The notes under the pieces are model-generated. The model ran no database searches, was not told the origin of the DNA, and worked only from the letters and a program-made list of their open reading frames with translations. The translations under genes were made by a program, and so were the position numbers. From Juglans regia (lineage: Eukaryota; Streptophyta; Magnoliopsida; Fagales; Juglandaceae), in contig NC_049914.1 of the NCBI RefSeq assembly GCF_001411555.2, forward strand, positions 11,832,847 through 11,896,846: a stretch of DNA of 64,000 nt. The letters run 5' to 3'. Of the stretch, positions 11,947 to 24,149 are shown one piece after another. Each line of letters starts with the position of its first letter. The stretch's first letter is position 1.

Positions 11947-13036
11947 ATGATTTGGTTCATTTCTTGGCTAGGCACAAAGAGGGGCAGGATGTTCTTATTT
12001 GGAAGAGTCAAAATGATGGTAATTTTAATACTAAAAGTGCATGAGAGGGTTCGGGCACCTTCTTTACATTGGGCTCAATGGATTTGGCATGCTAACCTCC
12101 CTAAGAAAATCTCCATTATGATGTGGAAAGCTATCAGTAACTGTTTGAGTGTGGATGAGAAGATTAAAATGGTTGGCATTCCTATAGTCTCTAAATGTAA
12201 TTGTTGCTCTATAGATCATCTTGAGAATCTTAATCATATTCTTTGTACGGGTGGTTTTGCTAGACAAATATGGCATTTGGTAGCGGTTCAATTAGGTGCA
12301 CATATGGGTCTTTTCTGCACCTAGTAGAAGCAAGTTAATTTCTGGTTTCATCGTATTGGGCACTCCTCTCACATTCAGACTGTCTTTGGTCTCCTCCCAT
12401 CTATTGTTTCTTAGAAGCTATGGGATAGACGTTGCAAAGCCCGGTATGAGGGTAAGGTTTATACGGTTGAGTTGGTTTGGCATGTTATTAAATTATGGAT
12501 CCGTCGTATTATGCAAATGTCTATAAAATCTTTGAGAATCCCTAAGCAGGATGTTGTTATTTTAAAGAGGTTGGATATTCCGATTTTAACTCCTAAAGCT
12601 AAGAAGGTTACTTTGATAAAGTGGATTTGGCCTCATCAAGATTGGGTGAAGCTTAATGTTGATGTCAGTAGTTTGGATAATCTAGGTCCGGCTAGTACGA
12701 GAGGTGTTATTCGAGATGCTAGTGGTAAGTTGTGTGTGGCTTACTCTGTGTTCTTAGGCCAAGGCTATAATAATTTTGCCGAAATAAGAAGTTTACTAAA
12801 ATGAGTTAGGAGGTGCTGTCAGCTTGGCTTTTATCTGGTTCATATTGAGACAGACTCTCAACTTCTAGTCTACTAGGTTACTAAGGTAATTTATAATATT
12901 TGGTTTCTTGAGGATTTTTGGGATGAGATCCAAGCTTGCCTTCTTAGCATGGACTATAAAATTACTCAAATATATTGCAAAGGTAATGTTGTGGCTGATT
13001 TTCTTGCTAAGCAGGGTGCTGGGGTAACAGACTGAT
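11947..13036 (+). pseudogene. LINE A zf-RVT and RNase H remnant
   Basis: A zinc-binding RT-associated segment reads WHANLPKKISIMMWKAISNC, then CNCCSIDHLENLNHILC (C-x2-C...H...C). The plant LINE RNase H (RVT_3) follows: VKLNVDVSSLDNLGPASTRG, AEIRSLL, HIETDSQLLV, and GNVVADFLAKQGAG just before the stop. All four acidic positions of the RNase H site are recognisable, although the frame is broken at about 12804 and 12871. Confidence 0.82.
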
Positions 13037-13563
13037 TGATGATAGTGACACTTTATCTAGTCAGTTAAGAGGCATTCTTTGCATGGAAAAAATTGGTTTT
13101 CCTTATTTGAGGTTATCAAAGTGAGGTATTTGGTTTTTGCTTCTCGTTTTTTTTGTTATTTTCTTATATGTGTGATGTGTTCCTTTTCTTGCAGGTTGAT
13201 TTCTTATGATTGTTCTTTCTATTTGGTTTGTAATTTTTTGGATTTCTTAGTTTTTGGTTGAGTCTTTTGGTTTTTGATACCTGAGTTTTGGTCTTTATGC
13301 TTATTTATAACTCTTAGGTGTCTGGTTGTAACTACAATTTTCTTTTGCCAAAAGTGAAGGCTATCAATAAAATTGGAGTATCGTCCTCTTCTTAAAAAAA
13401 ATTGTTATTAAAAAATAAGAAATGTTTGATCTATAATGAAATTTTATAAAAATAAATTTATAAAACTAACCTAATTAAATGTGGTATATTTTATTTTAGA
13501 ACTCTTTTGATTATAAAATAGATCCGTTGTCTCATATTAATCCACGTTAGCCTATAGATTTAA

Positions 13564-14738
13564 GGGTGTGTTTGGGTATTAAAGTATCCTCAATACTTTT
13601 CAAGTATTTTCGTACTTTTGAAAATACTTCACATGCCAAACAACTTAAAATACTCTCAATGGGACCCACAAACCCACTTCAATATCTACTCACAACTATT
13701 CACAAATATTCGATAATACTTATCACTATTATATATAAATAAAAATAAAATCGCTATAATATATAAATAAAAAATAAAATCAATATAATATATAAATAAA
13801 AAATATTTATCACTATTATATATAAATAAAAAATAAAATCGCTATAATATATAAATAAAAAATAAAATCACTATAATATATAAATAAAAAATAAAATCAC
13901 TATAATATTTATCACTATTAAATATAAATAAAAAAAATAAAATCATTATAATATATAAATAATAAAAAATCACTATAATATATAAATAAAAAATATTTAT
14001 CACTATAATATATAAGTAAAAAATAAAATTACTATAATATATAAATAAAAAATAAAATCACTATAATATATAAATAAAAAATATTTATCGCTATTATATA
14101 TAAATAAAAAATAAAATCGCTATAATATATAAATAAAAAATAAAATCACTATAATATTTATCACTATTAAATATAAATAAAAAATAAAATCATTATAATA
14201 TATAAATAAAAAATAAAATCACTATAATATATAAATAAAAATAAAATCACTATTATATATAAATAAAAAATAAAATACTATAATATTTATCACTATTATA
14301 TATAAATTAAAAATAAAATCACTATAATATATAAATAAAAAATAACATTACTATAATATTTATCACTATTATATATATATATAAATAAAATCATTATAAT
14401 ATTTATCACTATTATATATAAATTAAAAATAAAATTATTATAATATTTATTATTATTATATATAAAAGTAAAATAAAATCAGTACAATATTTATTAATAT
14501 TAAAAAATCGCTATAATAAAATCATTATAATATTTATTACTAAAAATAAAATCACTACAATATTTGTGGGACCCACACATTTTTCAACTACCTACTCAAA
14601 AGTCAATAACTCAATATATTTCACACATCCAAACAACTCAAAATACTCTCAATGAGACCCACAAACTCACTCCAATCTCTACTCATAACTATTCACAAAC
14701 ATTCTCAATATTTCTCAACACTTCTCACTATCCAAACG
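13564..14738. mobile_element. Tourist-like MITE 1 with internal ~28-bp minisatellite
   Basis: Starts GGGTGTGTTTGGG after a TAA (13561-13563) and ends CACTATCCAAACG before TAA (14739-14741). The termini are imperfect inverted repeats with a 3-bp TAA target duplication, as in PIF/Harbinger Tourist elements. Between non-repetitive ends of about 150-170 bp, the core (about 13700-14500) is a degenerate tandem array whose unit resembles ATAAAATCACTATAATATAT plus AAATAAAA. Confidence 0.78.
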
Positions 14739-14741
14739 TAA

Positions 14742-15596
14742 GGGTGTGTTTGGGTACTAAAGTATCCTCGACACTTTCCAAGTATTCTCGTACTTTTGAA
14801 AATACTTCACATACCAAACAACTTAAAATACTTTCAATAGGACCCACAAAACCATTTAAATCTCTATTCATAACTATTCACAAACATTCTATAATACTTA
14901 TCACTATTATATATAAATAAAAAATAAAATCACTATAATATTTATCACTATTATGTATAAATAAAAAATAAAATCGCTATAATATATAAACAAAAAATAA
15001 AATCACTATAATATATAAATAAAAAATAAAATCACTATAATATATAAATAAAAAATATTTATCTCTATTATATATAAATAAAAAATAAAATCACTAAAAT
15101 ATATAAATAAAAAATAAAATCACTATTATATGTAAATAAAAAATAAAATACTATAATATTTATCACTATTATATATAAATTAAAAATAAAATCACTATAA
15201 TATATAAATAAAAAATAACATTACTATAATATTTATCACTATTATATATATATAAATAAAATCATTATAATATTTATCACTATTATATATAAATTAAAAA
15301 TAAAATTATTATAATATTTATCATTATTATATATAAAAGTAAAATAAAATCAGTACAATATTTATTAATATTAAAAAATCACTATAATAAAATCATTATA
15401 TTATTTATTACTAAAAATAAAATCACTATAATATTTATGGGACCCACACATTTTTCAACTACTTAAAAGTCAACAACTTAATATACTTCACACATTCAAA
15501 CAACTCAAAATACTCTCAATGGGACCCACAAACTCACTTCAATCTCTACTCATAACTATTCACAAACATTTTCAACACTTCTCTCATCCCACTATC
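14742..15596. mobile_element. Tourist-like MITE 2, tandem to MITE 1, 3' tip lost
   Basis: Begins with the same GGGTGTGTTTGGG terminus immediately after the TAA shared with MITE 1. It contains the same ~28-bp AT-rich array (about 14900-15440) and the same distal segment (GGGACCCACACATTTTTCAA). It stops at CACTATC, where LINE B begins, so its last ~6 bases are missing. Confidence 0.72.
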
Positions 15597-15599
15597 TTC

Positions 15600-16844
15600 T
15601 CCTGAAATTTAATTAATAACGGTTCAACCATCCTTGCCTTAAAACGCCCTACAAACAGAGGAGCACCCAAGTACCAAGTCGAAAGCTTTCCTTCTACAAA
15701 ACCAGTTGTCCTCGGCAAGTTCAGTCTCCTCTTCAAACAAATTTTATTAGAGAAAAACATTGCTATCTAACTTTTCTCTATTTATTAACTGACCAAACCA
15801 ATCAGCATACAATTCTAATGTCTAGATGAGCTGCTTCATCGACTTTCTCTCCCCATTAGTAGAAACTAATAAATCATCTCCATATAGTAAATGTGAAATC
15901 AACGGGGCACCAAGAGGATGAAAAAATCTCCCCACCTTCCCATTTGCAAAACTACTTTTTAACAACTGAGTAAGAACCTCCTCCATGATAATAAACAAAT
16001 ACGGGAACAAGGGATCCCCTTGATGCAAACCCCTCTTTGGTTGAAAAAAACCCTTATATGTTCTGTTCATCATAATAGAAAACCATGGCAAACTAATACA
16101 CTCTTCCACCAAAGAACAAAATCTTTAATTAAAACCGAAAGCTTTTAACAAATTTATAAGAGAGATTCAGTCCACTCTATTATAGGCCTTCACCATGTCA
16201 ATTTTCAACATCACATTACCTCCATTCACTTTCTTATTGATAGACTGAACCATCTCCTGGGCCAAAGTAATATTCTAAAAAATGGTTCTCCCTAAAATAA
16301 AAGCTCCTTACTCAAAAGATACCATACAAGAAAGAAATCTCGTTAAACGGTTCACTAAAATCTTCAAAATTTTTTTATAAGCCACTGAACACTAGCTTAT
16401 AGGCCAAGATTTCTCAAAACTACCAGGCTTACTAACTTTTGGAATTAAAACAATAAAGGATGAAGAGTAAAACCTTGGCAAAGCAGTACCAAAAAAAAAT
16501 AAAAAATCTTTAGCTGCCTCCAACACGTCATCTTTCACAATATCCCAACAAGCAATATAAAAAGCTGACCCAAATCCATCGGGACTCGGGCTACTTTGTT
16601 GAGGTATGAACCATAAAGCCTCTTTCAACTCACTCGCATCCGGCTTTCTACATAGAATCTCATTATCATCCATAGAAATAACCTCCGTTACAATCTGAGA
16701 CAAATCACCCTGCAAAATTGCACGTGAACCAGAAAGGAAATTTGGAAGTGCCGCACAACACCCAAATGAACTTCCTCTAGCGTCTTCAACTCTTTCCCCA
16801 TTCGGTAAACTCATTAAACAAATGGTCAATCTCTTTCTTCTCAT
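15600..16844 (-). pseudogene. LINE B reverse transcriptase remnant
   Basis: Complement 16844-16392 reads ELKEALWFIPQQSSPSPDGF, then RFYSSSFIVLIPKVSKP. The central palm is frame-broken (16390-16120). 16112-15822 reads FQPKRGLHQGDPLFPYLFII and LISHLLYGDDLLVSTNGERK with the YGDD box. Downstream decayed sequence to ~15600 resembles the thumb region. Non-functional. Confidence 0.82.
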
Positions 16845-17102
16845 ACTTGCAACTACATAGAAAAACTTGGAATTCTAATCGCCAACTTGAATCCATTTTT
16901 TATTTGCAATCTGAGCTAGATGACTCTCTTCATTATGCTCCAAAAACTTCAACTATGCCTTCAAAACAAGCAGATCCAGTTCCAATTCTTTATCAAAATT
17001 CACCTGAAGCTGCTCCTCTACCCTCTTAATTCTTTCTTCAAACTCAGAAATAGTATTTTCCACATGGCCAAAAACTTCCTTGTTCCAGCTTTTCAAACAC
17101 TT

Positions 17103-17935
17103 TCATTTTTTTAACTTTGCCATGTGTTTAATCAACCCCCTATCTGAAACTGGTTGCTTCCAGGAATTCGCCACACACTCCAAAAAAGATGAATGTTGCA
17201 CCCACATTTGCTGAAAATGGAAAGGTGCAGCTCCATATCTTCTATCCACATTTGAACCTTGAATACACATGGGCCTACGATCCAAAGACTTCTGAGATAA
17301 ATATTCCAAGAACATCGATGGAAAATCCCTTAAAAAATGTGCATTAATAGCCGCCCTATCCAGTCTTGCCCAACTTATAGCATGACCCTCCTGACCATTT
17401 GACCATGAGAATTTTCTACCCTTTGAATGAAGTTCTAACAGCCCACAGACATCCAAACACCGATTAAAATCAACCATCAACACCATCAATCTCTGATTAC
17501 CCTAATACGCTCTCCATCCTCCCTAATCACATTAAAATCCCCCAATACCATCCATGGTTTATCACCACACTGGAATGCATCAAGAGACTGCCATAACTCA
17601 CGTCTCTCCAAATAGTTACACTTTACATAAACAAATGAAATGAACAGCTTCTGATTTGCAACATCAAAGTACCCTGTAATAAATTGATCAGACATATCTA
17701 CAATATCTACAAGAATATCCTCTTGTCATAACAACCATATTTTACCCCCCATAGCTTCACTAGAACATAAATTATTGAAGCCCAACATACTAGCCAATCT
17801 TACTAACTTATCCTCCCTTGCAAATGGTTCTGAGATACCAACAATAGAAGGCTTGTACTTCTTAATCAAACACTTTAGTCTCTTCCTAGACGTGCCAATA
17901 CCACGCACGTTCCACACTAGGAGATTTCTGATCAT
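17103..17935 (-). pseudogene. LINE B endonuclease remnant
   Basis: Starts MIRNLLVWNVRGIGTSRKRL, then KPSIVGISEPFAREDKLVRL, GDFNVIREDGERIRV and FSWSNGQEGHAISWARLD. The terminal motif that should read SDHxP reads LDRRPM (about 17270-17285), so the catalytic His is replaced by Arg. Three frames are used, with a stop near 17722. Confidence 0.82.
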
Positions 17936-18037
17936 AAATTAAATTTGGAAGGCCGGGACAAAACCCGCTGAGATTGGCGCATCACAATACCTGATTTATT
18001 TTTTGATCGACTCTGAGATTTTCGAGCATCACTCTTA

Positions 18038-18380
18038 GGCTGTGTTTGGTTACTGAGTTCAGCTGAGTTCAGCTAAGTTTAGTCTAATTTTAAGCCGAGT
18101 TTAACATCTAAATACTCAAATCTCAAATTACAAAATTCATCCTAACTCAAAACCCTTTTACATATGGGACTCACAATCTTTTTCAACTTAAAACATCTTT
18201 ATATGTGGGATCCACAACTTTTTTCAATTTTTCATAAAAATTACTAAACTCATCTCAACATCTAAATACACTTTAAACTCAGTTTAAATAGGTTCCACAT
18301 AATTCTCTTTACTACTCAACTCACTATTATTCATAAAGAACTCAACTCAACTGAGCTCAGTTCACCATCCAAGCGCAGCC
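18038..18380. mobile_element. 343-bp MITE inside LINE B
   Basis: Ends GGCTGTGTTTGGTTACTGAG at the left, and the complement of the right end reads GGCTGCGCTTGGATGGTGAA, followed on both sides by AACTCAGCTGAGTT-like sequence. Imperfect terminal inverted repeats of about 35 bp. The core is AT-rich with two copies of a GGGACTCACAA/GGGATCCACAA-type motif. A clean target duplication is not visible. Confidence 0.75.
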
Positions 18381-18510
18381 ACAAACTCATATCCCTTCTC
18401 TTTCGAAAACTGTATCAATGCATCCTCATCTTCATATTTCAAAAAATGGTCTGCCTGAGCACCAACTACACCATCTGCCTCACCCCTGCTTTCCAATGCA
18501 AACAATTCGT

Positions 18511-19772
18511 TCACTGCCATAGAAGAACCCCCTCCTCCCAAGCCACCCTATTACCTTCATCTAATAAAATAAAATCAACCACAGGAGGGGCCACCAACTC
18601 CTGATTGTTTTTCTCATTAACACCATGAATAGGACTCTCCTCCACAATTTCCCCCACCTCAACATTCTTTACTTTTTCCACCACAACAGGAGCTTTCATA
18701 TTCTCAGAAGTCTCCCCTGAAATAACAACATTTTGAACCACTCCCTGCTCATTAACCACAGCTGCACCATTTATCATCACTCTGTTTTGTTTCTGATTTT
18801 CCTCAAAACCATTTTTTTCATTCTCTATCTGAACTGATTTTTCCTTGACAGAATGCTTTTCACGCCAGATTTTTTGTCCTACTCTAGTTTTCACCGATTC
18901 CTTCCTCTCCTCTTGTCCTCGAACAAAACTCTGACCCATTCTATACACCACTTCAGTATGCCCCTGACGTCTACACTTTGAGCAATAGAAACCCAATTTT
19001 TCATATTTAACATACTCCCAAATCTTCTTATGCGCCACCAAAATCGGGAATCCCTACACCAGATTAGTAAATAAGTCCATCTCAACACAAATTATGGCAC
19101 CTGTCACCCTCGTTCTATTCAACGTTGCATTATTAGTACCCAAATAAAGCCCAAATTTGGTAGCCAAAATCTATAGACAATCCCGACCATACATGTGCAT
19201 CGGGAGGCTAGGTAAAAAGATCTATTGTGTTTCCATGGAAGGTTCCTCATTTAGATCAAAATCCTTAGTCCACCAAAAAATTCGAAATCTGCACCCTTCA
19301 ATAATTCGACCTTCTCTAGCCCATCCATGCACAAAATCCCTCTCAGAATTCATTTGAACCAAAACATGAAAATTTTCCATGAAACTAACGTAGGAATCTC
19401 CAAAAGTCCCCAGGTTTTAACAATTTCCAATCGAACGACATAAATTGAAGGCCTCATGTGAATAAACTTCAACACCAAAGCAAAACGAAATTCCTCGGCA
19501 GCCTTATTCATCTTCGCCTTTGAAAAAACAAAGCCCAATTCGCCGTCAACATCCACTGGGTATCGCATGCTCAACTTAAATGCCAAAGATCCAGGAGGCT
19601 TAGACAAAACTTGTGCATATGACTGTTGCAAACTTCTCACCTTCCCACTCTGAATACCCCCTGCATCATCCAGAGCACCGCCCAAATGAACATCCTCTGG
19701 CACCAAATGCACCAGAGGACCCACGAACGCCGCCATGCGCATAGCCCTAGAAAAAACTAGGTCAAAATGCAA
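18511..19772 (-). pseudogene. LINE B ORF1 remnant (DUF4283 + zinc knuckle)
   Basis: Two readable pieces. 19772-19350 reads MRMAAFVGPLVHLVPEDVHL, later KLSMRYPVDVDGELGFVFSK and FALVLKFIHMRPSI, a DUF4283-like beginning. 19041-18511 holds a knuckle FYCSKCRRQGHTEVVYRMG (C-x2-C-x4-H-x4-Y) followed by a Lys/Glu/Val-rich, probably disordered tail. The two pieces are in different frames, separated by ~300 bases of decayed sequence. Confidence 0.78.
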
Positions 19773-19995
19773 ACAAGACAGATCAAAAAAAAAAAAAAAC
19801 CAAAAATTGCCTTTTTTTTAAGCTTTGAGTCACTTAGTTCAGCAGGTCATCTCAACTAATTGCAAATAGAATTAAAAAAGTGCTGCCATTTATTAATTTT
19901 GAGTCACAATGACCTTTTGTTTTTGGGAGGATAACTAATAATGTATTGGTGGCTTATGAGCTTGTGAACTATTTGAGACATAAAAGGAAAAATAA

Positions 19996-20978
19996 AATAT
20001 ATGTCTTTAAAATTGAATATTAGTAAAACTTGGTTTTACTAATAGCTTTGTGAAGTTAATTATAGAGTGTGTCAGAACTATTTCTTTTTCAATTTTGGTG
20101 AATGGTTTACCGCATGATCCTATTTTTCCTAGTAGAGGGATAAGGCAAGGGAATCCATTATCCCCTTACCTATTCCTTCTATGTAGAGAGAGCTTAGGTG
20201 GTCTTTTAAAGTCTGTTGAGAGCGATAGCACAGTCAAAGGGATGCGAGTTTATAAAGGAGCTTCTATGATTAATCATCTTTTTTTTGCTGATGATAACAT
20301 CATTTTCTGTAACGCTGATGTTAGTACTACTAGAAACATTCAGTCTATACCAGAAAAATATGAGTTTGCTTCTGGTCAGAAAATTACTAAAGAAAAAACT
20401 GCTATGGTTTTTTCAAGAAATCTAAAAGAGGACAGTCAAAGAGAGCTTCTGAGTGTGTGGGGTGTTAGCTCTTTTCAACAGTATGAAAAGTACCTAGGCT
20501 TGCCTAACATGGTAGGTAGGTTAAAATCGAGGGCTTTTGCTGAGATTAAGAATAGAGTGTGGAGTAAATTATAGAGTTGGAAGGAACATTTGCTTTCACA
20601 GGGAGAAAGATAAGTGCGTATTAAAGTTGTTGCTTTATACATAGCCACATATGCTATGAACTGTTTTAAAATACCAGCTAGTTTCTGTAAAGATTTGGAG
20701 ACGATGATAGCAAAGTTTTGGTGGGGCAAAAAAATAATGGGAAAAAATTGCATTGGATGATTTGGGACCTTATGTGTCAATCTAAGTTTAAAGGAGGAAT
20801 GAGTTTCAAAGATTTACAGTTTTTTAATATGACTTTATTGGCTAAGCAAGGATGGAGGATTTTACAAACTGAGGGTACCCTATTGCACAAAATTTTTAAA
20901 GCAAGATACTTCCCAAAAGAAAATTTTGTTGAGTCTAAGCTAGGACCAAATCCCTCTTATGCATGGAGAGGGATATGA
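19996..20978 (+). pseudogene. LINE C reverse transcriptase remnant
   Basis: 20050-20574 reads LIIECVRTISFSILVNGLPH, PSRGIRQGNPLSPYLFLLCR and INHLFFADDNIIFCNADVST (FADD box), then YEKYLGLPNMVGRLKSRAFA. A stop at 20572 and frameshifts follow. Thumb-like sequence continues (KFWWGKK, LHWMIWDLMCQSKFKGGMSF) to about 20975. Confidence 0.85.
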
Positions 20979-20993
20979 GAAGCCAAAAATTGG

Positions 20994-21708
20994 TTGATGA
21001 AGGGTTGTAGATGGAGAGTAGGGACAAGAGAAAACATTAACATTTGGAGGGATGTATGGATTACTGGCCATAAGCCTTTGGTGGAGGAAATGATATTAAG
21101 GGAAGGAACTCATTTGGAAGAGACAGTGGATACTCTCATTGATTCAGAGACCAAAGGGTGGAAGGAGGATCATATTAGAGTTCTTTTTAATCCAATAGTA
21201 GCTTCTGATATTCTGAAATTAAGGCTTTCATCAAACCAATATGAGGATAAATGGATATGGACAGAAGAAAAGAGTGGCAATTTCAGTGTTAGAAGTGCTT
21301 ATCGACTAATTCAATATCAAAGCAACAACATTGTTGGGGAAAGTTCGAGCAGTACAGATCAAAAGAAGTTGTGGAGGATGCAGGTCCCAAAGATAATTAA
21401 GACTTTTACATGGAGTGTCTGTTCAGATATATTGCCAACACTTGAGAAAGAATAGAGCAAAGGTGGAAGATAGATGCTGTTACTGTAAGGTACTCCCAGA
21501 AGATGTTCATCATGCCTTACTTTCTTGTCCTTCATTCAGAGACTTATGGAAGAATTATGTGTCAGTTATGCTGCAACTGACTTCATACATGGATTGTTTG
21601 GATGTGATTACATTTATTCTGGATAGAGGAACCAATTCAGACTTCACTATGTTTTTTCTAATAACTAGGGGATTGTGGTTTAGACGTAATAAGATGCGAA
21701 TGGAATAA
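20994..21708 (+). pseudogene. LINE C zf-RVT remnant
   Basis: Reads GCRWRVGTRENINIWRDVWI, WIWTEEKSGNFSVRSAYRLI and KLWRMQVPKIIKTFTW, a frameshift near 21450, then DRCCYCKVLPEDVHHALLSC (C-x2-C...H...C zinc site). Non-functional because of the frameshift. Confidence 0.82.
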
Positions 21709-21837
21709 ATTTTGATTCAACCAAGTCAAGTTCTAAACCATGCTTTGTCTTTGCATAAATCTTTTAATGATCTTAGGAGCTCCTCAACTCAAATTGCTAA
21801 AAGAATGTGTTGTTAGGAACCTTCTCCCAGAGGTTTT

Positions 21838-22268
21838 CTTAAGTTGAATGTTGATGGCACCATGTTTTCAGATTTGAGAAAAGCTGGTGTGGGTGTGGGT
21901 GTGGGGTGGGTGTGGTACTTCGAGATGACAAAGGAAAACTAGTAATGGCTGCAAGTAAGATGAAAAATGAGGTTGAGAATCCAACTACCATTGAGCTGTT
22001 GGCTTTACTACGAGGACTACAACTATGTGTCCATTTGGGCTTTTCAAAACTTCTTGTTGAAAGTGATTTTTTTTGGCCGGTCCAAGAGTTGAGAGATGAT
22101 CAAGATTCATTTTCAGCATATGGAAATCTTATTAAGGAATCAAAGAGTTTGCTACAACATTTTTAGGAGGTTGAAATCCAATATGTACATCGTATGGGGA
22201 ATGAGGTAGCACATAGATCAGCTCGTTATGCTTGGAATGTTGATAATATTTCTATGTTGTGGGAGAAT
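21838..22268 (+). pseudogene. LINE C RNase H remnant with GTGGGT slippage
   Basis: KLNVDGTMFSDLRKAG is followed by a stretched GTGGGT run (about 21889-21917) that puts the rest out of frame. It then reads VVLRDDKGKLVMAASKMKNE, IELLALLRGLQLC, LLVESDF and HRMGNEVAHRSARYAW. The DEDD residues of the plant LINE RNase H are visible apart from the first-frame break. The reading continues after the inserted element at 31224 (VATFVHHSLWIDQNNL). Confidence 0.82.
22264..22268. repeat. Left target-site duplication AGAAT
   Basis: AGAAT here and at 31224-31228 flank the TG...CA element, a 5-bp duplication typical of LTR retrotransposon integration. Confidence 0.85.
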
Positions 22269-22889
22269 TGTAATACCCTGCTCCTTCTTCTTACGTACGT
22301 TTCTTCTTTCTGACGTATGTTTCGTCTTTATGATGTAAGCAAATCCCGAAGGCAGAGATTTTTGTAAATTGTCTGCCCCTTCTATCTAGCGACTGCGAGA
22401 CACGTTATGCATGTCGAACCATGATGGCGTGTCTCGAAAGATATCATGTGACTTCTAGGGCACGCCCAGTGTTTTAAATATGCTGAAAATATTTATAAGG
22501 AGTATTTCCAGTATTGTTGAATTAAGATTTGATCTTAAATACGACAATCATAATATTATTGAAGAGTTTCAAAAATATTATAATTGCCGAAAATCATTTT
22601 AATATTATTATTAAAATGATTTCAATTATTTAAGATATTATGAGATTTAAATTATGTTGAAAACTTTTATTAATAAAATGATTTTATCCTTTTAAATATT
22701 TTAAGTGAGACTTCATCATTTTATTAATGATGAAGAAATATTATTTTATAAATTAAAGTTAGTTTAAAATAATATTTACCTTAATTCCTCTAAGTGCTTT
22801 TAATTAAGTTAACGTTTACGCATTTTCAAATCAGTATTTTAATTCCTCATCGTTGGATCGTTGCGTACACCCCAAGACGAAGGGACAAG

Positions 22890-23540
22890 ATTATAAACCT
22901 AGACCCTCTCTCTTTCTCCCTCACTTTTTCCCCACCCCTCTCTCTCTCATTCGGCGTACGCAGTACGCGGACTGCCTCTTCCATGCTGAAACCTCCATGC
23001 CCCAGCCCGGCGCCGACGTGCGTCGCCAGTTCTCACCACCGGCACCATTGGCCTCCTCTCCCTCCGACGAGTCCATCCATGCCAGCCTCTCTCTCCCACA
23101 CTCTCTCTTCCTCTCCCTTGGAAGTGCAAAGCCCGAACGGGCTCAACGCCACAGTGCCGCGCCGTATGCGGCCACCCACGGCCACCAAGCACCACAATGG
23201 ACCTCCCTCTTCCTCCCCCTTCCTCCTCCACTTGACCCGAGGCCCATAGCCTCTCTACACCGCACAGGTCTCCCCCTCATGCACACACGGGTTGCACACC
23301 GTGCACCACCATGCATCGCCACCCACGGCTGGTAACCACCATCTCCAGCCTCCTCAGGCCACCACCAAGCCAACCCAACCTCCCACGGCCCCGATTTGCC
23401 ACCCACGAAAGCACACTCTCTCTCACTCTCCCACGGCTTCTCTTCCACGGTATGGCCAGATCCTCCACTGTGAACCACCGTGGCGCCACCTCGACGCCAC
23501 CACGAGATCCACCGCACCTCCCTTAGCCGAGCCCTAGGTC
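22890..23540 (+). other. GC-rich, C-rich segment of the outer element
   Basis: Sharp shift to high GC with CT-rich onset and many CCACC/CACC triplets, giving long spurious ORFs on both strands (for example 22853-23335). The composition and mirrored ORFs argue against a protein. Similar GC-rich blocks sit inside the other LTRs of this window (26050-26580, 43735-44320, 48080-48660), so it probably corresponds to the transcribed leader of an LTR. Confidence 0.55.
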
Positions 23541-24149
23541 CAAACCACCACTTTATGTGGTGGGTAACCACTGCACTTGATGGACAATCACTGCGTGTGA
23601 TTGACCGCCACTGCACACGGCTAGATCTGCTGTGTTACGCTCCTTACCACCATCACAAGGGTACCACGAGCCCTTCCAAGACCACAGCTAGCTATCCAAA
23701 CGCCTAAATAGTTAACGTACGTGGGTTAGCCGCCACGTACGACTCTTCCAACATCATCGGCTGTGACGATCAATTAGCAACGCACGGGTTATCCCGTCGA
23801 TGGTATAACCCTCTATCTCTCGTTAATTATGTTAAATATTGATTAGTTGACTAGGTTGTGGACTGTGCTGTTGGTAATTGTGTAGTTGTGGTATTGTGAT
23901 GGGGTATTGTGTAACGAAGTGTTGGGCATATATTTATTGTATGGAGGTGCATTGTGTCGTGTAGTGCGATGTGATGTGTTGGGTGTAGATGAGAAGTGTT
24001 GTGGACTGTGCCATGTAGTGTGGTTGGAAAATATGTGCTGTATTGGTGACGTGATAGATGGAATGGGAATAGTACACGCTAGGTGTACTTTGTGTGTGGC
24101 GTAATGTGTGACAAGGAGAGTATATGTAAAACATACCCTCCTGACGTAG

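Larger units (their letters stand above)
7745..13405 (+). mobile_element. LINE A: near full-length but broken L1-type non-LTR retrotransposon
   Basis: Reads in order: ORF1 with DUF4283 and zinc knuckle (about 7750-8710), APE-type endonuclease (about 9140-9800), reverse transcriptase (about 10240-11400), zf-RVT (about 11950-12330) and plant-type RNase H (about 12630-13033). These are followed by a 3' UTR with AATAAA-like sequence and a short A-rich tail (to ~13405). Many stops and frameshifts make it inactive. The 5' boundary is approximate; no clear target duplication was found. A second copy of this family's 3' end lies at about 39508-39895. Confidence 0.9.
15597..19795 (-). mobile_element. 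LINE B: antisense L1-type LINE, 3' truncated, split by a MITE
   Basis: On the complement, 5' to 3': ORF1 (19772-18511), endonuclease (17935-17103) and reverse transcriptase (16844 to about 15600). The element is cut off in the RT, just after the YLGAPLFVGR-type segment at the MITE 2 border, so zf-RVT, RNase H and tail are missing. A 343-bp MITE sits at 18038-18380. An A-tract at 19786-19800 lies at the 5' edge. Same clade as LINE A by domain wording. Confidence 0.85.
19915..22268 (+). mobile_element. LINE C: 5'-truncated LINE, main part (continues at 31224)
   Basis: Starts within the RT (NVLVAYELVNYLRHKRKNK) and runs through RT palm, zf-RVT and RNase H to 22268. There it is interrupted by a 9-kb TG...CA element and resumes at 31224. 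It belongs to a different LINE branch from A and B (FADDN at the RT box; longer zf-RVT). A short internal deletion near 20025-20050 removes the AYDRVEW-type catalytic stretch. Confidence 0.85.

Noticed and set aside
20050..20574. Reverse-transcriptase ORF as a domesticated host gene
   Set aside because: It continues on both sides into broken LINE sequence with stops and frameshifts; nothing indicates selection.
22853..23335. Long Pro/Ser/His-rich ORFs in a GC-rich block, on both strands
   Set aside because: Composition-driven: several overlapping ORFs on both strands, no domain, and the block lies inside a TG...CA element.
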